A DNA stretch of 64,000 nucleotides from Prochlorococcus sp. AG-424-E18 (GCA_003210155.1 QCNC01000001.1:1-64000), one strand, 5' to 3'. Positions 1 to 9,917 are shown, numbered from the stretch's first letter. Notes: a model not told the origin generated them from the sequence alone. Program-made: numbers and translations.

Positions 1-507
1 AAGAAAAATGCAGTCGTAGAAGGATTTAATATTTCATCAGGTGAAACCCTCGCCATAATTGATAGTGACTTTACCGTAGATATTGATGACAGCATTTCAG
101 CAATTCTGGAATCAACCAAAAATAAAAATATTCTAATTAATTGCGCCCGCACAACTTTTCCAATGGAAAAAGATGCAATGAGATGGGCAAATTATATAGG
201 TAATAGACTTTTCGCAATATTTCTTTCAATTCTCATAAATAAGCCTGTATCAGATGCGCTCTGTGGGACAAAAGTTTTTTCAAGAAAATTCTTTAAACTT
301 ATGAAACAAAACGGAAGTTTGGATTCGAAGTCTGACCCATTTGGAGACTTTACAATAATATTTGAAGCTGCAAAAAATAACATTAAAATACTAAATTATC
401 CTGTTAGATATTACGCTAGAAAATCTGGAGCACCAAATATATCTAGATGGATAGATGGATTAAAACTTCTCAAAGTATGCTGGATTTATATGATTTCTGA
501 TGTATGA
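1..507 (+). CDS. Glycosyltransferase family 2, C-terminal part (5' end outside window)
   Basis: The frame is open from the first base, so the N-terminus lies upstream. What is visible is the second half of a GT-A glycosyltransferase resembling dolichyl-phosphate mannosyltransferase-like enzymes. An acidic IDSDF segment near residue 20 fits the metal/nucleotide-sugar site. DALCGTKVFSR and a C-terminal YYARKSG segment followed by a tryptophan-containing stretch also match this family. No transmembrane segment follows, so it is probably a soluble or peripheral enzyme. It would transfer a sugar to a lipid or polysaccharide acceptor, but the acceptor cannot be told. The gene ends about 100 bases before a radical SAM gene on the same strand. 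Confidence 0.8.
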   Translation, partial: KKNAVVEGFNISSGETLAIIDSDFTVDIDDSISAILESTKNKNILINCARTTFPMEKDAMRWANYIGNRLFAIFLSILINKPVSDALCGTKVFSRKFFKLMKQNGSLDSKSDPFGDFTIIFEAAKNNIKILNYPVRYYARKSGAPNISRWIDGLKLLKVCWIYMISDV

Positions 508-613
508 ATTAAATAAAATTTTCATGAGTATTTTCTTAGGATTTTTAATTTCTCCAAATTAGTAATAAAGTAGTTAGATTCTTAAGGTAAATAAATTCAT
601 TAAATTTCATGAC

Positions 614-2233
614 ATGAATTTTAAATTGAGGTTCGAAAAATTAAATAAAAAAAATTACCACAGAATTGACTATAGGAAAATCCTAACTGTAAGACTACCA
701 TGTAATCCAATTTTTCCAATAGGCCCTATTTATTTAATAGACCACATTCATAAATGTTTTCCAGATATAGAACAGCAATTCATTGATCTAGCGATAATTC
801 CATCTAATAAAGTTTCAAAATATTTAACTAGAAAAATCGATCAATTTAGACCTCATTTAATTATTTTTTCATGGAGAGATATACAAATTTATGCACCTGT
901 TGATGGCAGAAGCGGAAATCCTCTACAAAACTCTTTTGAAGTTTTCTACTCAAAAAACATACTTAAAAAAATCAGAGGTTCGTGGGGAGGATTGAAATTA
1001 ATTGCATCTCATTATGGAGAAATATACAGAAATACCTCTTTAGTCAAGATGGGGCTAAAAAGAGCGCAAAAGTACAACAATAATGTAAAAGTAATTTTGG
1101 GAGGCGGAGCTGTTAGTGTCTTCTACGAACAATTAGGAAATCTACTTCCAAAAGGTACTGTTATTTCTGTTGGAGAGGGAGAAAATCTCATAGAGAAAAT
1201 CATAAGGGGGGATTCTATAGAGGCAGAAAGATGTTATTTTGCCGGACAAAAACCTCGGAACAAATTAATACATGAACAACCTTCAGGCACCGTTAAAACT
1301 GCTTGCAACTATCAATATATTCAATCAATATGGCCTGAATTCAATTGGTACATAGAAGGAGGAGATTATTATGTAGGGGTACAAACAAAAAGGGGTTGTC
1401 CTCATAATTGTTGTTTCTGTGTTTATACAGTAGTAGAGGGGAAGCAGGTTCGCGTTAATCCTGTTCACGAAGTCATCAAAGAGATGAAGCAACTATATGA
1501 TCTAGGAGTAAGGGGATTTTGGTTCACTGATGCACAGTTTATACCAGCCAAAAAACATATTGAAGATGCGAAATCACTTCTCCAGGCTATTAAGGATCAA
1601 GGCTGGGACGATATTAATTGGGCTGCATATATCAGAGCAGATAATATTGATGCTGAGCTAGCTCAACTAATGGTTGATACAGGTATGAGCTATTTTGAAA
1701 TAGGTATCACTTCTGGATCTCAAGAACTTGTTAGAAAAATGAGATTAGCTTATGACCTTAAAACTGTATTAAATAATTGCAGAATGCTAGTCCAATCAGG
1801 TTTCAAGAATCATGTTTCAGTCAATTACTCATTTAATGTATTTGACGAAACGCCAAGCACCATAAGACAAACAATTGCTTACCATAGGGAATTAGAAAAT
1901 ATTTTTGGTGAAGGATTAGTCGATCCAGCTATATTTTTTATAGGTCTGCAGCCTCACACTCTTCTTGAGAAATATGCTTTAGATCATAAAATTTTGAAGC
2001 CAAATTATAATCCAATGAGCATGATGCCCTGGACAGCGAGAAAACTTCTATGGAATCCAGGCTTATTAGGGGAAAAACTTGGTCAGGTTTGTTTAGAAGC
2101 TTTTGATAATCCAGAAGATGAATTTGGCAAAACAGTTATAAACATTCTTGAGAGAGAATATGGAAAGTCCTCCTTAAGAGAATCCTTAAAAATCCGTCCC
2201 TTATCAGAAAGGAAATTAGCTGAATCTAAATAA
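614..2233 (+). CDS. Radical SAM protein with N-terminal cobalamin-binding-like domain
   Basis: The protein is 539 residues. The radical SAM cluster motif CxxxCxxC is at C262, C266 and C269 and would bind the 4Fe-4S cluster that cleaves S-adenosylmethionine. The roughly 230 residues before it have the Rossmann-like pattern of B12-binding domains (a GGGAVS segment near residue 170), although the classic DxHxxG cobalamin motif is not obvious. The order B12-like domain then radical SAM is that of BchE-type cyclases and methylthiotransferase-like enzymes. The substrate is unknown. The long C-terminal part is specific to this family. It is followed convergently by clpS, 15 bases away. I recognise the superfamily but not the reaction. 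Confidence 0.8.
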   Translation: MNFKLRFEKLNKKNYHRIDYRKILTVRLPCNPIFPIGPIYLIDHIHKCFPDIEQQFIDLAIIPSNKVSKYLTRKIDQFRPHLIIFSWRDIQIYAPVDGRSGNPLQNSFEVFYSKNILKKIRGSWGGLKLIASHYGEIYRNTSLVKMGLKRAQKYNNNVKVILGGGAVSVFYEQLGNLLPKGTVISVGEGENLIEKIIRGDSIEAERCYFAGQKPRNKLIHEQPSGTVKTACNYQYIQSIWPEFNWYIEGGDYYVGVQTKRGCPHNCCFCVYTVVEGKQVRVNPVHEVIKEMKQLYDLGVRGFWFTDAQFIPAKKHIEDAKSLLQAIKDQGWDDINWAAYIRADNIDAELAQLMVDTGMSYFEIGITSGSQELVRKMRLAYDLKTVLNNCRMLVQSGFKNHVSVNYSFNVFDETPSTIRQTIAYHRELENIFGEGLVDPAIFFIGLQPHTLLEKYALDHKILKPNYNPMSMMPWTARKLLWNPGLLGEKLGQVCLEAFDNPEDEFGKTVINILEREYGKSSLRESLKIRPLSERKLAESK

Positions 2234-2248
2234 AAAATTAAACTATTA

Positions 2249-2566
2249 TTAATCCTCTTTCTCAATTGAACTAGAAATTCCTTTAGATTTTAAAGATTCT
2301 GAATAGAATTCTGCTGGCTCTAAATCACAAATAATTACCAACCCCACACCAGTATTGTGTGCTTCTAGCATTATAGAAATAGCATCTTGTTCGCTTAATT
2401 GTGGTACAACTTCTCTAAGTGAGATAGTGACATACTCCATAGAATTAACTGGGTCATTATGAAGTAAAACCTTATATTTTGGAGATTTATTTTTTAATTC
2501 AGCAGGTTTCTTTTCAATCACTGCTGAATTATTACTTACACTTTGTTCTAACTTTATAGAGAGCAT
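2249..2566 (-). CDS. clpS: ClpS, adaptor of the Clp protease
   Basis: This 105-residue protein has a variable N-terminal arm of about 30 residues, then the ClpS core beginning YKVLLHNDPVN (residues 31-41). An LEAHNTG segment lies near residue 70. The Asn-Asp pair at 37-38 and H70 lie where the family binds N-degron side chains. ClpS docks on the N-domain of ClpA/ClpC and hands N-end-rule substrates to ClpP. Cyanobacteria often have two ClpS paralogues; which one this is cannot be decided here. It lies between two unrelated genes, 31 bases downstream of the dapL stop on the same strand, so co-transcription is possible. Confidence 0.9.
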   Translation of the reverse strand: MLSIKLEQSVSNNSAVIEKKPAELKNKSPKYKVLLHNDPVNSMEYVTISLREVVPQLSEQDAISIMLEAHNTGVGLVIICDLEPAEFYSESLKSKGISSSIEKED

Positions 2567-2597
2567 TAAAATTTTAGAATCTAAATAGTACTAATAA

Positions 2598-3824
2598 TTA
2601 TATATTAATTATTCTTTCCATTGCATCATTGACGTTTGAACGTGAGTTAAATGCTGACAAACGAAAATAACCTTCTCCTGCTAATCCAAATCCGCTTCCA
2701 GGTGTTCCTACTACACTAACCTTTTGAAGAAGGAAATCAAAAAAGTCCCAAGATGTCATTTGATCAGGAACTTTAATCCAAATATAAGGAGCATTGTCCC
2801 CACCATAAACTTTATACCCTTCATTTTGAAGTTTATTTTTCATAATTTTTGCATTTTCCATATAAAAATCAATTAAACCTCTCACCTGTCTCTTCCCTTC
2901 AAGAGAATAAACAGCCTCTGCTCCTCTCTGCACAACATAACTTACTCCATTGAACTTAGTGGATTGTCGCCTATTCCAAAGAGGCCATAAGTATATTTCC
3001 TCATTTGTTGAGCTCAAACCTTTTAGATTTTTAGGTATTACTGTAAAAGCACATCTAACTCCAGTGAATCCGGCATTCTTTGAAAAAGATCTAAATTCAA
3101 TAGCACAATCCTTTGCTCCCTCAATCTCATATATTGAATGTGGGATATCATTATCTTGAATAAATGCTTCATAAGCAGCATCAAAAAGTATTAGAGATTT
3201 GTTTTGCAGCGCATAGTCAACCCACTTTTTCAATTCTTTTTTATTAATCGTTGCTCCAGTCGGATTGTTGGGAAAACACAGATATAAAATATCAATTTTT
3301 TTTTCAGGTAGTTCTGGTAGGAAGTTATTCCTCTCGTTTATTTCAAGATATGTCAATCCTTTATAAGTACCATTTTCAAGAGCATCTCCAGTTCTGCCTG
3401 TCATTACGTTACTATCTACATATACGGGGTAAACAGGATCAGTTACAGCTATTGAATTATCTCTGCCAAGAATATCTAAAATATTACTACTGTCACATTT
3501 AGAACCATCTGAAACAAAGATCTCTTCAGGTGAAATTTGACAGCCTCTCGAAATAAAATCATGCTCAGATATTTTCTCTCTAAGCCAAGAATAACCTTGT
3601 TCTGGTCCATAACCTCTAAAACGATCTTTTGTTCCCATTTCATCTAAAGCTTTACCCATAGCTTCTATGCATGATCTAGGTAATGGTTCTGTGACATCTC
3701 CTATGCCAAGCTTGATAATTTCAGCACTCTTATTTGATTGAGAATAAATTTTTACCCTTTTAGCAATTTCAGGGAATAAATAGCCTGCCTTGAGTTTTAA
3801 ATAATTTTCGTTTACTTGAACCAC
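2598..3824 (-). CDS. dapL: LL-diaminopimelate aminotransferase
   Basis: A 408-residue fold-type I PLP aminotransferase. It converts tetrahydrodipicolinate plus glutamate directly to LL-diaminopimelate, the plant/cyanobacterial shortcut in lysine and peptidoglycan precursor synthesis. Family signatures include [11 protein letters not shown] (39-49), the PNNPTG loop (185-190) and the PLP lysine K249 in [12 protein letters not shown]. Length matches the family. The start fits the usual N-terminus ([20 protein letters not shown]). The promoter lies in the 296-base gap shared with the divergent rne. Confidence 0.95.
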   Translation of the reverse strand: MVQVNENYLKLKAGYLFPEIAKRVKIYSQSNKSAEIIKLGIGDVTEPLPRSCIEAMGKALDEMGTKDRFRGYGPEQGYSWLREKISEHDFISRGCQISPEEIFVSDGSKCDSSNILDILGRDNSIAVTDPVYPVYVDSNVMTGRTGDALENGTYKGLTYLEINERNNFLPELPEKKIDILYLCFPNNPTGATINKKELKKWVDYALQNKSLILFDAAYEAFIQDNDIPHSIYEIEGAKDCAIEFRSFSKNAGFTGVRCAFTVIPKNLKGLSSTNEEIYLWPLWNRRQSTKFNGVSYVVQRGAEAVYSLEGKRQVRGLIDFYMENAKIMKNKLQNEGYKVYGGDNAPYIWIKVPDQMTSWDFFDFLLQKVSVVGTPGSGFGLAGEGYFRLSAFNSRSNVNDAMERIINI

Positions 3825-4064
3825 TTTAGAAAAAAAATTTCAACAATATTAGAATAATGTATCAACGTGCTTTAGTGATGATTAGATGTTAAAATTATGT
3901 TAGTTATGGTTAATTTAAGAGATAATCATAGCTATGAATTCAATTTCAATTAGTTTGAAAATCGTTTAAAGCTCTATAAATAGCAGAATTCAATCACTTT
4001 TAACTTTATTAATTTTAAAAAGTAAATAATAATAGCTATAAAAAATTGCTTTATAAAAAAGATA

Positions 4065-4091
4065 AAAATCTAATTCTTTAATTTAGATTTT
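4065..4091 (+). promoter_or_regulatory. AU-rich hairpin in the rne leader
   Basis: A perfect 9-bp inverted repeat AAAATCTAA/TTAGATTTT with a 9-base loop ends 29 bases before the rne start. The 3825-4120 gap is otherwise AT-rich, with a TTAAAAT box near 3888 that could serve as a -10 element. RNase E genes are known to be autoregulated through AU-rich 5' leaders, and in Prochlorococcus the rne leader is known to matter during phage infection. That this stem takes part is inference. Confidence 0.45.
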
Positions 4092-4120
4092 CAAAATCCA
4101 AATCATTCAGAATCAATTAT

Positions 4121-5929
4121 ATGTCTCAGCAAATTATCATCGCTGAGCAGGCTCGAATTGCAGCACTACTCACAGATGATCGAGTTGATGAATTAATCGT
4201 CGCACAAGGTCAATATCAAATTGGCGATATTTTCTTAGGAACAGTTGAAAATGTTCTACCTGGCATTGATGCTGCTTTCATAAATATAGGCGAAAGTGAG
4301 AAAAATGGATTTATCCATGTTTCCGATTTAGGTCCACTAAAACTTAAGAAAGGGACATTTGGCATAACCGAATTGTTAGAACCGAAACAAAAAGTTCTAG
4401 TACAGGTAATAAAGGAACCGACAGGATCTAAAGGGCCCAGACTAACTGGAAGTATTTCAATCCCAGGAAAGTACTTGATATTACAGCCATATGGCCAAGG
4501 AGTAAATATTTCAAGAAAAATAAATACAGAAACAGAACGCAGTCGTTTAAAAGCTCTGGGAGTTTTAATAAAACCACCTAGCACTGGCTTGTTATTTAGA
4601 ACAGAGGCTACAAAGATAAAAGAAGAACTTCTAATTGAAGATCTAGAACATTTAATTCAACAATGGGAAAATTTACTAAAGGTTTCTGAGGCTACTAATC
4701 CACCAAATTTAGTAAAAAGAGATGACGATTTCGCTCTTAAGATTTTAAGAGATCATATTAAAGAATCAACTAAAAACATAATTATCGATAATAAATTTTC
4801 AGTTGCAAGGGCAAAAGATTTTTTAATAAATTATGAATCTGATATAGATATCGAATTTCACGATAACAATATAAACCAACATATTTTCGAAAAGTACGAA
4901 ATTAAGAAAACAATTCAAAAAGCTCTCCAGCCTAGAGTAGATCTTCCTTCGGGGGGTTATATTATTATCGAACCTACTGAAGCTTTAACAGTAATAGATG
5001 TAAACTCGGGATCATTTACAAGATCCGCCAACTCAAGACAAACCGTTTTATGGACAAACTGCGAAGCAGCAGTTGAAATCTCAAGGCAAATGAAATTAAG
5101 AAATATTGGTGGAGTTATAGTAGTAGATTTTATTGATATGGAATCTAGAAGAGATCAATTTCAGTTACTTGAGCATTTTACCTCTGCAATAAAAGATGAT
5201 TCTGCTAGACCTCAAATAGCTCAGCTTACTGAATTAGGCTTAGTGGAGTTAACCAGAAAAAGACAAGGTCAAAATATATATGAATTATTCGGTAAAAAAT
5301 GTTCTACATGCGATGGTACAGGACATTTAGAAAATATATTAAATAACGAAATTTCTAACTTAAAAATTAAAAATGTTGAAAATAAATCTAGTCAATCAAA
5401 CAATCTAAGATCTTTAGATACAGATACTTCTCAATCTACTGATGAGCAGGAAAACATAATTGACAAGAAATTAATTAACTCCAAAGACCTAAGTAAAGAT
5501 AATTCTTCTAATAAAAAAGAAAATGATAATTTGAACCAATCAAATTCAAAAGAAAAAAATATAATAACAGTTGATCTTACTAATGAAGAGAAAATTGTTT
5601 TCAGTCAATTAGGTATTAATCCACTTATTAAGTTAGGGAAAGATTATCTCAATAGCAATAATTTTGTGCGTTTAAAAGAAAATAATAACGAAACGGGGAA
5701 AAACCTAGATAATAGAAAAACAAAACAAATTAAAAAAAGCTCAAAATCGGGAGAAGAAAAGATTCAAATTAAAATTGAAGCAAATGAAAATTCTAAAGAT
5801 AAATCAACAAATGAAAATATTGAAAATAATGAACTTGTATTTAAAGATAAAAAAGATGAAATTGAACTTACAGATGAGCTAAACAATGCACGAAAAAAAA
5901 GAAGAAGATCTTCCGCAAGCGTTGAATAA
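4121..5929 (+). CDS. rne: Ribonuclease E/G family endoribonuclease
   Basis: This 602-residue protein is the main single-strand-specific RNA endonuclease for mRNA decay and rRNA processing. An S1 RNA-binding domain starts near residue 36 ([14 protein letters not shown]). The catalytic domain has the metal-binding aspartates D293 (VIDVNSGSF) and D336 (VIVVDFIDM). A CSTC zinc-link motif is at 394-397. After about residue 405 the protein is a low-complexity N/K/S/E-rich tail ending in RKKRRRSSA, the conserved cyanobacterial nonapeptide known to recruit polynucleotide phosphorylase. That tail is encoded in the 44-base overlap with rnhB. The gene has a long AT-rich leader. Confidence 0.96.
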   Translation: MSQQIIIAEQARIAALLTDDRVDELIVAQGQYQIGDIFLGTVENVLPGIDAAFINIGESEKNGFIHVSDLGPLKLKKGTFGITELLEPKQKVLVQVIKEPTGSKGPRLTGSISIPGKYLILQPYGQGVNISRKINTETERSRLKALGVLIKPPSTGLLFRTEATKIKEELLIEDLEHLIQQWENLLKVSEATNPPNLVKRDDDFALKILRDHIKESTKNIIIDNKFSVARAKDFLINYESDIDIEFHDNNINQHIFEKYEIKKTIQKALQPRVDLPSGGYIIIEPTEALTVIDVNSGSFTRSANSRQTVLWTNCEAAVEISRQMKLRNIGGVIVVDFIDMESRRDQFQLLEHFTSAIKDDSARPQIAQLTELGLVELTRKRQGQNIYELFGKKCSTCDGTGHLENILNNEISNLKIKNVENKSSQSNNLRSLDTDTSQSTDEQENIIDKKLINSKDLSKDNSSNKKENDNLNQSNSKEKNIITVDLTNEEKIVFSQLGINPLIKLGKDYLNSNNFVRLKENNNETGKNLDNRKTKQIKKSSKSGEEKIQIKIEANENSKDKSTNENIENNELVFKDKKDEIELTDELNNARKKRRRSSASVE

Positions 5930-6503
5930 AGTATCCGAAGTTGGAATAGATGAAGTAGGAAGGGGAGCAATTTTTGGTCCAGTTTTTTCAGCAGCTGTAA
6001 AATTAACTGAAAAAAATAAATTTATCCTAAAACAATTTGGAGTAACAGATAGTAAAAAACTAACTCCAAAAAAAAGAAAATTACTTTTACCAAAAATTTT
6101 ATTACTCTCTTCAGATTATGGAATAGGGCAATCTTCGGCTAGAGAAATAGATAAGTTAGGGATCAGAGTTGCGACAGAACTTTCAATGATGAGAGCTTTA
6201 AAAAAATTAAAAGAGAAGCCATCTGAAGTAATAATTGATGGCTCTTTATTATTAAGGCCATGGAAAGGAATTCAGAAAAACATTGTATCTGGAGACTCAA
6301 AATTTATCTCGATAGCATCAGCAAGCATAGTTGCCAAAGTATCTCGCGACAATCTAATGGAGAGGTTAGAAAAAAAATACTCAGGATACTTGATATTTAA
6401 AAACAAAGGTTATGGTACCAGAGAACATCTTTCATCGATCAAACAAAAAGGAATAACTAAACTCCATAGGAAAAGTTTTTTAAAAAAATCAAATCTTATT
6501 TAA
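5886..6503 (+). CDS. rnhB: Ribonuclease HII
   Basis: A 205-residue enzyme that removes RNA from RNA/DNA hybrids and nicks at single ribonucleotides. The catalytic pair is D22-E23 in [19 protein letters not shown] (D118) and [19 protein letters not shown] supply the remaining metal ligands. The ATG at 5886 puts the first 14 codons inside the rne 3' end. An in-frame TTG at 5922 is an alternative start that would shorten the overlap and still keep the whole domain. Translation is probably coupled to rne. Its 3' end overlaps the convergent DUF1997 gene by 15 bases. Confidence 0.93.
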   Translation: MHEKKEEDLPQALNKVSEVGIDEVGRGAIFGPVFSAAVKLTEKNKFILKQFGVTDSKKLTPKKRKLLLPKILLLSSDYGIGQSSAREIDKLGIRVATELSMMRALKKLKEKPSEVIIDGSLLLRPWKGIQKNIVSGDSKFISIASASIVAKVSRDNLMERLEKKYSGYLIFKNKGYGTREHLSSIKQKGITKLHRKSFLKKSNLI

Positions 6504-7007
6504 TTCACACCAATCTAAAAAATCTTTTACTAGTTGCTGTTGAACCCTTGACTTTATACCCAACAGAATCCCATTTAATACCGAATGACCAGTAGATTCT
6601 AAAATTTTCTTTGGAACCAGCTTTAGTAGAGGGGGTTGGCTTACAGATACTCCAAGAAGCGCCTCACCTTCTAACCCAATATCAGTTGCTTCCAAATTCG
6701 CTTTCAAAATAAGATTAAAATCGTCTACGATCCCTAAACCATCCAATGTACTCTCAAGGGCACTCATTTTTAAAATTCCATCTTTATTTTCTACCGCAAT
6801 TGAGACAACAGGGTTAATATCTAATTGAAAAACCTTAAAACTTGTTACTGTATACTTATATCTACCTACTCCTTCTGGTACTAATTTTTTGGAGTCAAGC
6901 ATTGCTCCAACAACTCTTTCTTCTTCCAAAAGATATTTAGAAAGATATTCTTTATTACGCGTTACAGAAAGCTTAAGTTTCTGTTTAGCATCAAAAGACA
7001 ATAGCAT
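6489..7007 (-). CDS. DUF1997 family protein
   Basis: The 172 residues match my recollection of the DUF1997 family, which is shared by cyanobacteria and plastids. The protein starts with a basic region ([22 protein letters not shown]). It continues as alternating beta-strand-like segments with no transmembrane helix or signal peptide. No catalytic motif can be named. A lipid- or START-like binding fold has been suggested for similar proteins, but that is not visible here. It is transcribed divergently from pheA, with 50 bases between the starts. Confidence 0.7.
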   Translation of the reverse strand: MLLSFDAKQKLKLSVTRNKEYLSKYLLEEERVVGAMLDSKKLVPEGVGRYKYTVTSFKVFQLDINPVVSIAVENKDGILKMSALESTLDGLGIVDDFNLILKANLEATDIGLEGEALLGVSVSQPPLLKLVPKKILESTGHSVLNGILLGIKSRVQQQLVKDFLDWCELNKI

Positions 7008-7057
7008 TTTCTATATTCCTCCAATGCTTATTTGATCTCTTTTTTTTTCGATTAATC

Positions 7058-7903
7058 ATGCGCAAACAAGTTGCATATTTAGGTCCTAAAGGAACATACG
7101 CAGAAAAAGCAGCTAATATATTATCAAAGCTTGCCGATTTTCAGACACCTATATTTGTACCATGTAATGGGTTACATTCGGTAATTAAATCAATAGCGTA
7201 CAACAATTGTGATGCTGCGGTAGTCCCTATTGAAAATTCAGTAGAAGGGGGAGTTACAGCCACTTTAGATGCCCTTTGGAAATTTCCAGACATTTTTATA
7301 AATAAAGCAATCGTTTTGCCTATAAAACATGCATTAATTAGTAATGGAGAACTTTCAAACATTTCAGAAGTATTATCTCATCCTCAAGCATTAGCTCAAT
7401 GTTCAGAATGGTTATCTGAAAATCTCCCAAATGCAATTCCTCTCCCAACAAATTCAACATCAGAAGCTGTCAATATGGTCAAGGGAAGTAAATTCAGAGC
7501 TGCTATAGGTTCAAAATCATTAATTCAAATTGAAGGACTTAAAGAATTAGCCTTTCCTATTAATGATGTACCCGGGAATTGTACTAGATTTGTTTTATTG
7601 AGCAAGGAATCAAATTCAAATTTAGCTAATATTGCCAGTTTTGCTTTCTCATTAATATCTAATAAACCTGGTGCTTTGCTTAAAGCAATAAATAATATTG
7701 CTGATTTTGGATTTAATATGAGTAAAATTGAATCAAGACCCTCAAAAAGAGAATTAGGCGAATATATAATTTATATTGATTTAGAAATAAACGATCAGAA
7801 TAATATTAAAAATTATCTTGAATTAAAAAATAAGTTAAATCCTCTTTGCACTAATTTTGTAGATTTTGGAAATTATTTTTCTGAAAATATTGAACTAGAT
7901 TAA
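7058..7903 (+). CDS. pheA: Prephenate dehydratase
   Basis: This 281-residue enzyme converts prephenate to phenylpyruvate in phenylalanine synthesis. The N-terminal periplasmic-binding-protein-like catalytic domain has AYLGPKGTYAE, PIENSVEGGV and the active-site TRF triad (T176-F178). The C-terminal ACT domain has the ESRPSKRELGEYIIYID segment that binds phenylalanine for feedback inhibition. No chorismate mutase domain is fused. tyrA, the competing tyrosine branch, is elsewhere in the window (58.9 kb). The gene ends 1 base before the stop of the convergent methyltransferase. Confidence 0.95.
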   Translation: MRKQVAYLGPKGTYAEKAANILSKLADFQTPIFVPCNGLHSVIKSIAYNNCDAAVVPIENSVEGGVTATLDALWKFPDIFINKAIVLPIKHALISNGELSNISEVLSHPQALAQCSEWLSENLPNAIPLPTNSTSEAVNMVKGSKFRAAIGSKSLIQIEGLKELAFPINDVPGNCTRFVLLSKESNSNLANIASFAFSLISNKPGALLKAINNIADFGFNMSKIESRPSKRELGEYIIYIDLEINDQNNIKNYLELKNKLNPLCTNFVDFGNYFSENIELD

Positions 7904-7904
7904 T

Positions 7905-8840
7905 TTATCCTCTACATTTATAAACTCCAAACTCCATTAAACCTTTTCTAAATGCCCAATTCATGAGAAGTATGGTTGGAATCTCTCTAATCGACTTCAC
8001 TATACCAAATGGACCAAGTGACAAAATTGCGAAAGGCCTTCGAATGCCCTCAATAATGGAGTCGTACCATGAAGGATTTGTATAAAAATTCCAATTTTCA
8101 GAAATAATTCTTCCTGAACTATTTTTGTTAGTTCTAAGAATATTACCGAATTCATTAATACTTATAAAATTAGGATGAACCCATTGTTCAAGTAATTGCT
8201 TAAGAACTAACTTCTCAAAGAATGATGGTGGGTATGCCTTAAGGTTTCTTGAGTTCCAATCAGCTAATGCTAAATAACCTCCAGGCCTTAAAGTTCTCAG
8301 CATTTCATCTGCAAACCTATTTTTATCATTCATGTGTGCACCAGCCTCAACACTCCAGACAGCATCGAATGATCCATCTTCAAATTTCAGATCCAAAGCA
8401 TCCATAACTTGGAAACTACAATTTAGCCCATGAGGAGTTAGTTCTCTTGCTCTTTTAACTTGTGCCGGACTAATTGTAATACCAGTGACATTAAACCCAT
8501 AATATTCTGCAAGGATCCTAGAACTGCCCCCTATTCCGCAACCTACATCGAGTATTCTGGATCCCTTAGGTAATTTATCTAAACCACTCCATTTGGCTAA
8601 TTCATGAACAAACTGAACTTTAGCCTTTCTAAAATCAATATTTTTTTTCCCTGAGGGATAAAAACCTAAATGTATATGTTCTCCCCACAATCTTTCAAGT
8701 AACTTATCTTGGGTCCAAGCATCATATGCAGAAGCCACTGTCCCAGATGAAATATATTTTCTAGCATTAATTCTCCAAATTAAAGAAAGGACTAGAAAGA
8801 GTAAAACTAGTAAAAACAAAGTGAATAACAATTCAAACAT
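7905..8840 (-). CDS. Membrane-anchored MPBQ/MSBQ methyltransferase-like enzyme
   Basis: The 311-residue protein has a hydrophobic N-terminal anchor (about residues 3-22) and then a class I SAM methyltransferase. Motif I is ILDVGCGIGGSS (96-107), followed by GFNVTGITISPAQVKRA. Anchor, length and motifs match the Synechocystis sll0418 type as I remember it. That enzyme methylates 2-methyl-6-phytyl- or solanesyl-benzoquinol in tocopherol and plastoquinone synthesis. It should act at the membrane. A gamma-tocopherol methyltransferase is the main alternative. It directly abuts the upstream LON-domain gene with no spacer, suggesting one transcript. Confidence 0.82.
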   Translation of the reverse strand: MFELLFTLFLLVLLFLVLSLIWRINARKYISSGTVASAYDAWTQDKLLERLWGEHIHLGFYPSGKKNIDFRKAKVQFVHELAKWSGLDKLPKGSRILDVGCGIGGSSRILAEYYGFNVTGITISPAQVKRARELTPHGLNCSFQVMDALDLKFEDGSFDAVWSVEAGAHMNDKNRFADEMLRTLRPGGYLALADWNSRNLKAYPPSFFEKLVLKQLLEQWVHPNFISINEFGNILRTNKNSSGRIISENWNFYTNPSWYDSIIEGIRRPFAILSLGPFGIVKSIREIPTILLMNWAFRKGLMEFGVYKCRG

Positions 8841-9497
8841 TTAATTTTCTTTTGTATCAGGAAAACTTTCTTTCAATGCTGTTCTTGCTGCAAGTTGTTT
8901 TCTTGTATGATCAAGCATTTCATACTCTCTTTGCAAACGAGTAAAAGTATTTCTTTCCTCAAGAAGTCTTTGCTGTTCCTCCGCAACAGGACCTCCCAAA
9001 TGAGCACCTATCCAAAATGATAAATCCATTGGATTATCAGGTAATTTATCAGGTAGATTTTTCTTAGTATTAGTCAATTTACTTGTTAAGTTAATAACAT
9101 CACTAAGTGCTTCTTTTACTGAATCTTTTAAAGAATCTAATTTTTGAAAGTCATCAATATTTTCATCACTAATCCAACTAACCATCGCGGAACAAAATGG
9201 CGTCGAACGGGTAATTTCTAAGACTTGAAATCTTTGTTGTCCGAGAGTGATAATATTACTTCTGCCATCCTCTGCAGTTTGATGTTTTATAATTTGTGCG
9301 CAACATCCAACGTTAGCCATACTCTTAGTATTTGGATCCCACTTAATAACTCCAAACATGGAATCACTCTCAAGAGCGGATTGGAGCATTATCCTATATC
9401 TAGATTCAAAAATATGTAAAGGCAATACTTCTTGAGGAAAAAGAACTACCTCTGGCAAAGGAAACAAAGGTAATTCCCTTACTGAGAGTTCTCCCAT
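8841..9497 (-). CDS. LON substrate-binding-domain protein
   Basis: The 218 residues carry only the N-terminal domain of Lon proteases (RELPLFPLPEVVLFPQEVLPLHIFE near the start), with no AAA+ or peptidase domain. Stand-alone LON-domain proteins are conserved in cyanobacteria near the str cluster, and their function is not established. The C-terminal third is charged and probably helical. It sits 55 bases downstream of rpsJ and directly upstream of the methyltransferase, so it may be the tail of the ribosomal transcript. Confidence 0.85.
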   Translation of the reverse strand: MGELSVRELPLFPLPEVVLFPQEVLPLHIFESRYRIMLQSALESDSMFGVIKWDPNTKSMANVGCCAQIIKHQTAEDGRSNIITLGQQRFQVLEITRSTPFCSAMVSWISDENIDDFQKLDSLKDSVKEALSDVINLTSKLTNTKKNLPDKLPDNPMDLSFWIGAHLGGPVAEEQQRLLEERNTFTRLQREYEMLDHTRKQLAARTALKESFPDTKEN

Positions 9498-9552
9498 TTA
9501 GACCTCATTTCTTTAGTTTATATTAATCAATTTAGAGCAGTTTCGGGATTAA

Positions 9553-9873
9553 TTAAAGTTTAACTTCTATATCTACACCACTAGGAAGATCTAGTTTCAT
9601 TAAAGCATCAATAGTTTTTGCAGAAGGACTATAGATATCTATTATTCTTCGATGTGTTCTTGTTTCAAAATGCTCTCTAGAGTCTTTATCAACATGTGGT
9701 GATCTTAGGACACAATAAATCTTTCTTTTTGTAGGTAAAGGGATTGGACCTATTGCTGAGGCAGAAGTACTATCAGCAGTTTGGATTATTTTGTCACAGG
9801 ACAAGTCAAGCATTCTTCTATCGAATGCTTTGAGTCTTATTCTTATTTTTTGTTGTGCAATTGATGCAGTCAT
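9553..9873 (-). CDS. rpsJ: 30S ribosomal protein S10 (NusE)
   Basis: A 106-residue S10 with the family pattern [14 protein letters not shown] at the N-terminus and [27 protein letters not shown] in the middle. Besides its place in the 30S head, S10 is NusE in antitermination complexes. It lies at the end of the str cluster, not at the head of the S10 cluster, which is the usual cyanobacterial arrangement. A hairpin in the 100-base gap to tuf may set its expression relative to EF-Tu. Confidence 0.98.
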   Translation of the reverse strand: MTASIAQQKIRIRLKAFDRRMLDLSCDKIIQTADSTSASAIGPIPLPTKRKIYCVLRSPHVDKDSREHFETRTHRRIIDIYSPSAKTIDALMKLDLPSGVDIEVKL

Positions 9874-9897
9874 AATTTCAAATCACTTATAGTAAAA

Positions 9898-9917
9898 GGT
9901 CATTGATTAAAATGACC
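9898..9917 (-). terminator. Hairpin between tuf and rpsJ, terminator or attenuator
   Basis: GGTCATT (9898-9904) and AATGACC (9911-9917) form a perfect 7-bp stem with a 6-base loop. Read on the minus strand, it is followed by a TTTTA run, as in an intrinsic terminator. It sits just after tuf and before rpsJ, so it could end or partly attenuate transcripts from the str genes. Confidence 0.6.
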
